A DNA stretch of 22,279 bases from Candidatus Hodarchaeota archaeon (GTDB taxonomy: Archaea > Asgardarchaeota > Heimdallarchaeia > Hodarchaeales > Hodarchaeaceae), in NCBI GenBank assembly GCA_016840285.1, contig JAEOSR010000170.1:1-22279 (forward strand), written 5' to 3'. The notes below the pieces were generated by a model that worked only from the letters and a program-made list of their open reading frames with translations, had not been told where the DNA came from and searched no databases. Positions 22,180 through 22,279 of the stretch are shown here, piece after piece; the first letter of the stretch is position 1, and every line of letters begins with the position of its first letter. The position numbers were made by a program, and so were the translations under genes.

Positions 22180-22279
22180 TCACGAATACGCACCTCTTTT
22201 TTGTCGAACTTCCTCATACATCGAATCAAAAACTCCTGCAAGAGAATCTCTAAATTGTCGAGGAGTATCTAACCAGTTA
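22180..22279 (-). CDS. C-terminal end of a gene entering from the right edge
   Basis: The minus frame is open from base 22279 to TGA 22180-22182. It encodes 32 residues of good protein-like composition (NWLDTPRQFRDSLAGVFDSM, then YEEVRQKRGAYS). It has no start within the window. The family is not recognisable from so little. An alternative overlapping frame (83 codons from 22241) is lysine-rich and less convincing. Confidence 0.4.
   Translation of the reverse strand, partial: NWLDTPRQFRDSLAGVFDSMYEEVRQKRGAYS

Noticed and set aside
21990..22241. Minus-strand frame of 83 codons starting at TTG
   Set aside because: Lysine-rich, no recognisable pattern, and it overlaps a more protein-like frame entering from the right edge.

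Overview
The window is AT-rich DNA, roughly one third G+C by eye, and reads as archaeal. The best-preserved promoter, upstream of the surface-protein gene at the left edge, is an A-run followed by CTTATAAAAG, which is the archaeal BRE/TATA layout. Shine-Dalgarno sites are of the GGAGG or GTGA type. There is an F420-type luciferase-like oxidoreductase, and three surface proteins or remnants end in a low-complexity linker, a membrane helix and a short basic tail. WD40, HEAT and FN3/Ig-like modules together with bacterial-type enzymes suggest an Asgard archaeon, perhaps of the Heimdallarchaeia. That placement is inference, with about even confidence.

Layout. 1-3052 (minus): 5' part of a very large secreted protein of repeated jelly-roll-like and Ig-like modules, running off the left edge. 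3579-4532 (minus): LLM-class oxidoreductase. 5025-6671 (plus): exported Ntn-type amidase joined to a multi-pass membrane domain, followed by a nucleoside-hydrolase relic. 6918-9221 (minus): exported seven-bladed WD40 propeller joined to a beta-lactamase-fold serine hydrolase. 9527-10438 (plus): CPBP membrane protease. 10428-11263 (minus): truncated DinB fragment and a frameshifted isoprenylcysteine methyltransferase-like gene. 11411-13268: tandem-GNAT gene (plus) and a single GNAT gene (minus).

13340-18561 is the most unusual block. A small basic protein gene (minus) is divergent from a tightly coupled two-gene operon (plus). The first operon gene joins an L-2-amino-thiazoline-4-carboxylate (ATC)-hydrolase-like domain to HEAT-like repeats. 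The second, about 918 aa, joins a GlnD-like nucleotidyltransferase and helical domain to a calcineurin-like metallophosphoesterase and a C-terminal CBS-like region. This resembles GlnD, where the transferase, the removing domain (HD) and the sensor (ACT) share one chain, but with the HD and ACT parts replaced. I infer a possible nucleotide-based switch, with the HEAT/ATC protein as partner or target.

18580-22279: a 3' remnant of an FN3 surface protein, a GC-rich peroxiredoxin/thioredoxin-like gene that looks acquired from bacteria, a small C-terminal relic, a second exported serine hydrolase with a C-terminal membrane anchor, and the tail of a gene entering from the right edge.

Several gene relics (3432-3548, 4718-4870, 6726-6893, 10428-10652, 18580-18924, 19708-19896) lie between intact genes, which suggests a region of frequent gene turnover. 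I saw no tRNA, rRNA, CRISPR array or complete insertion sequence.
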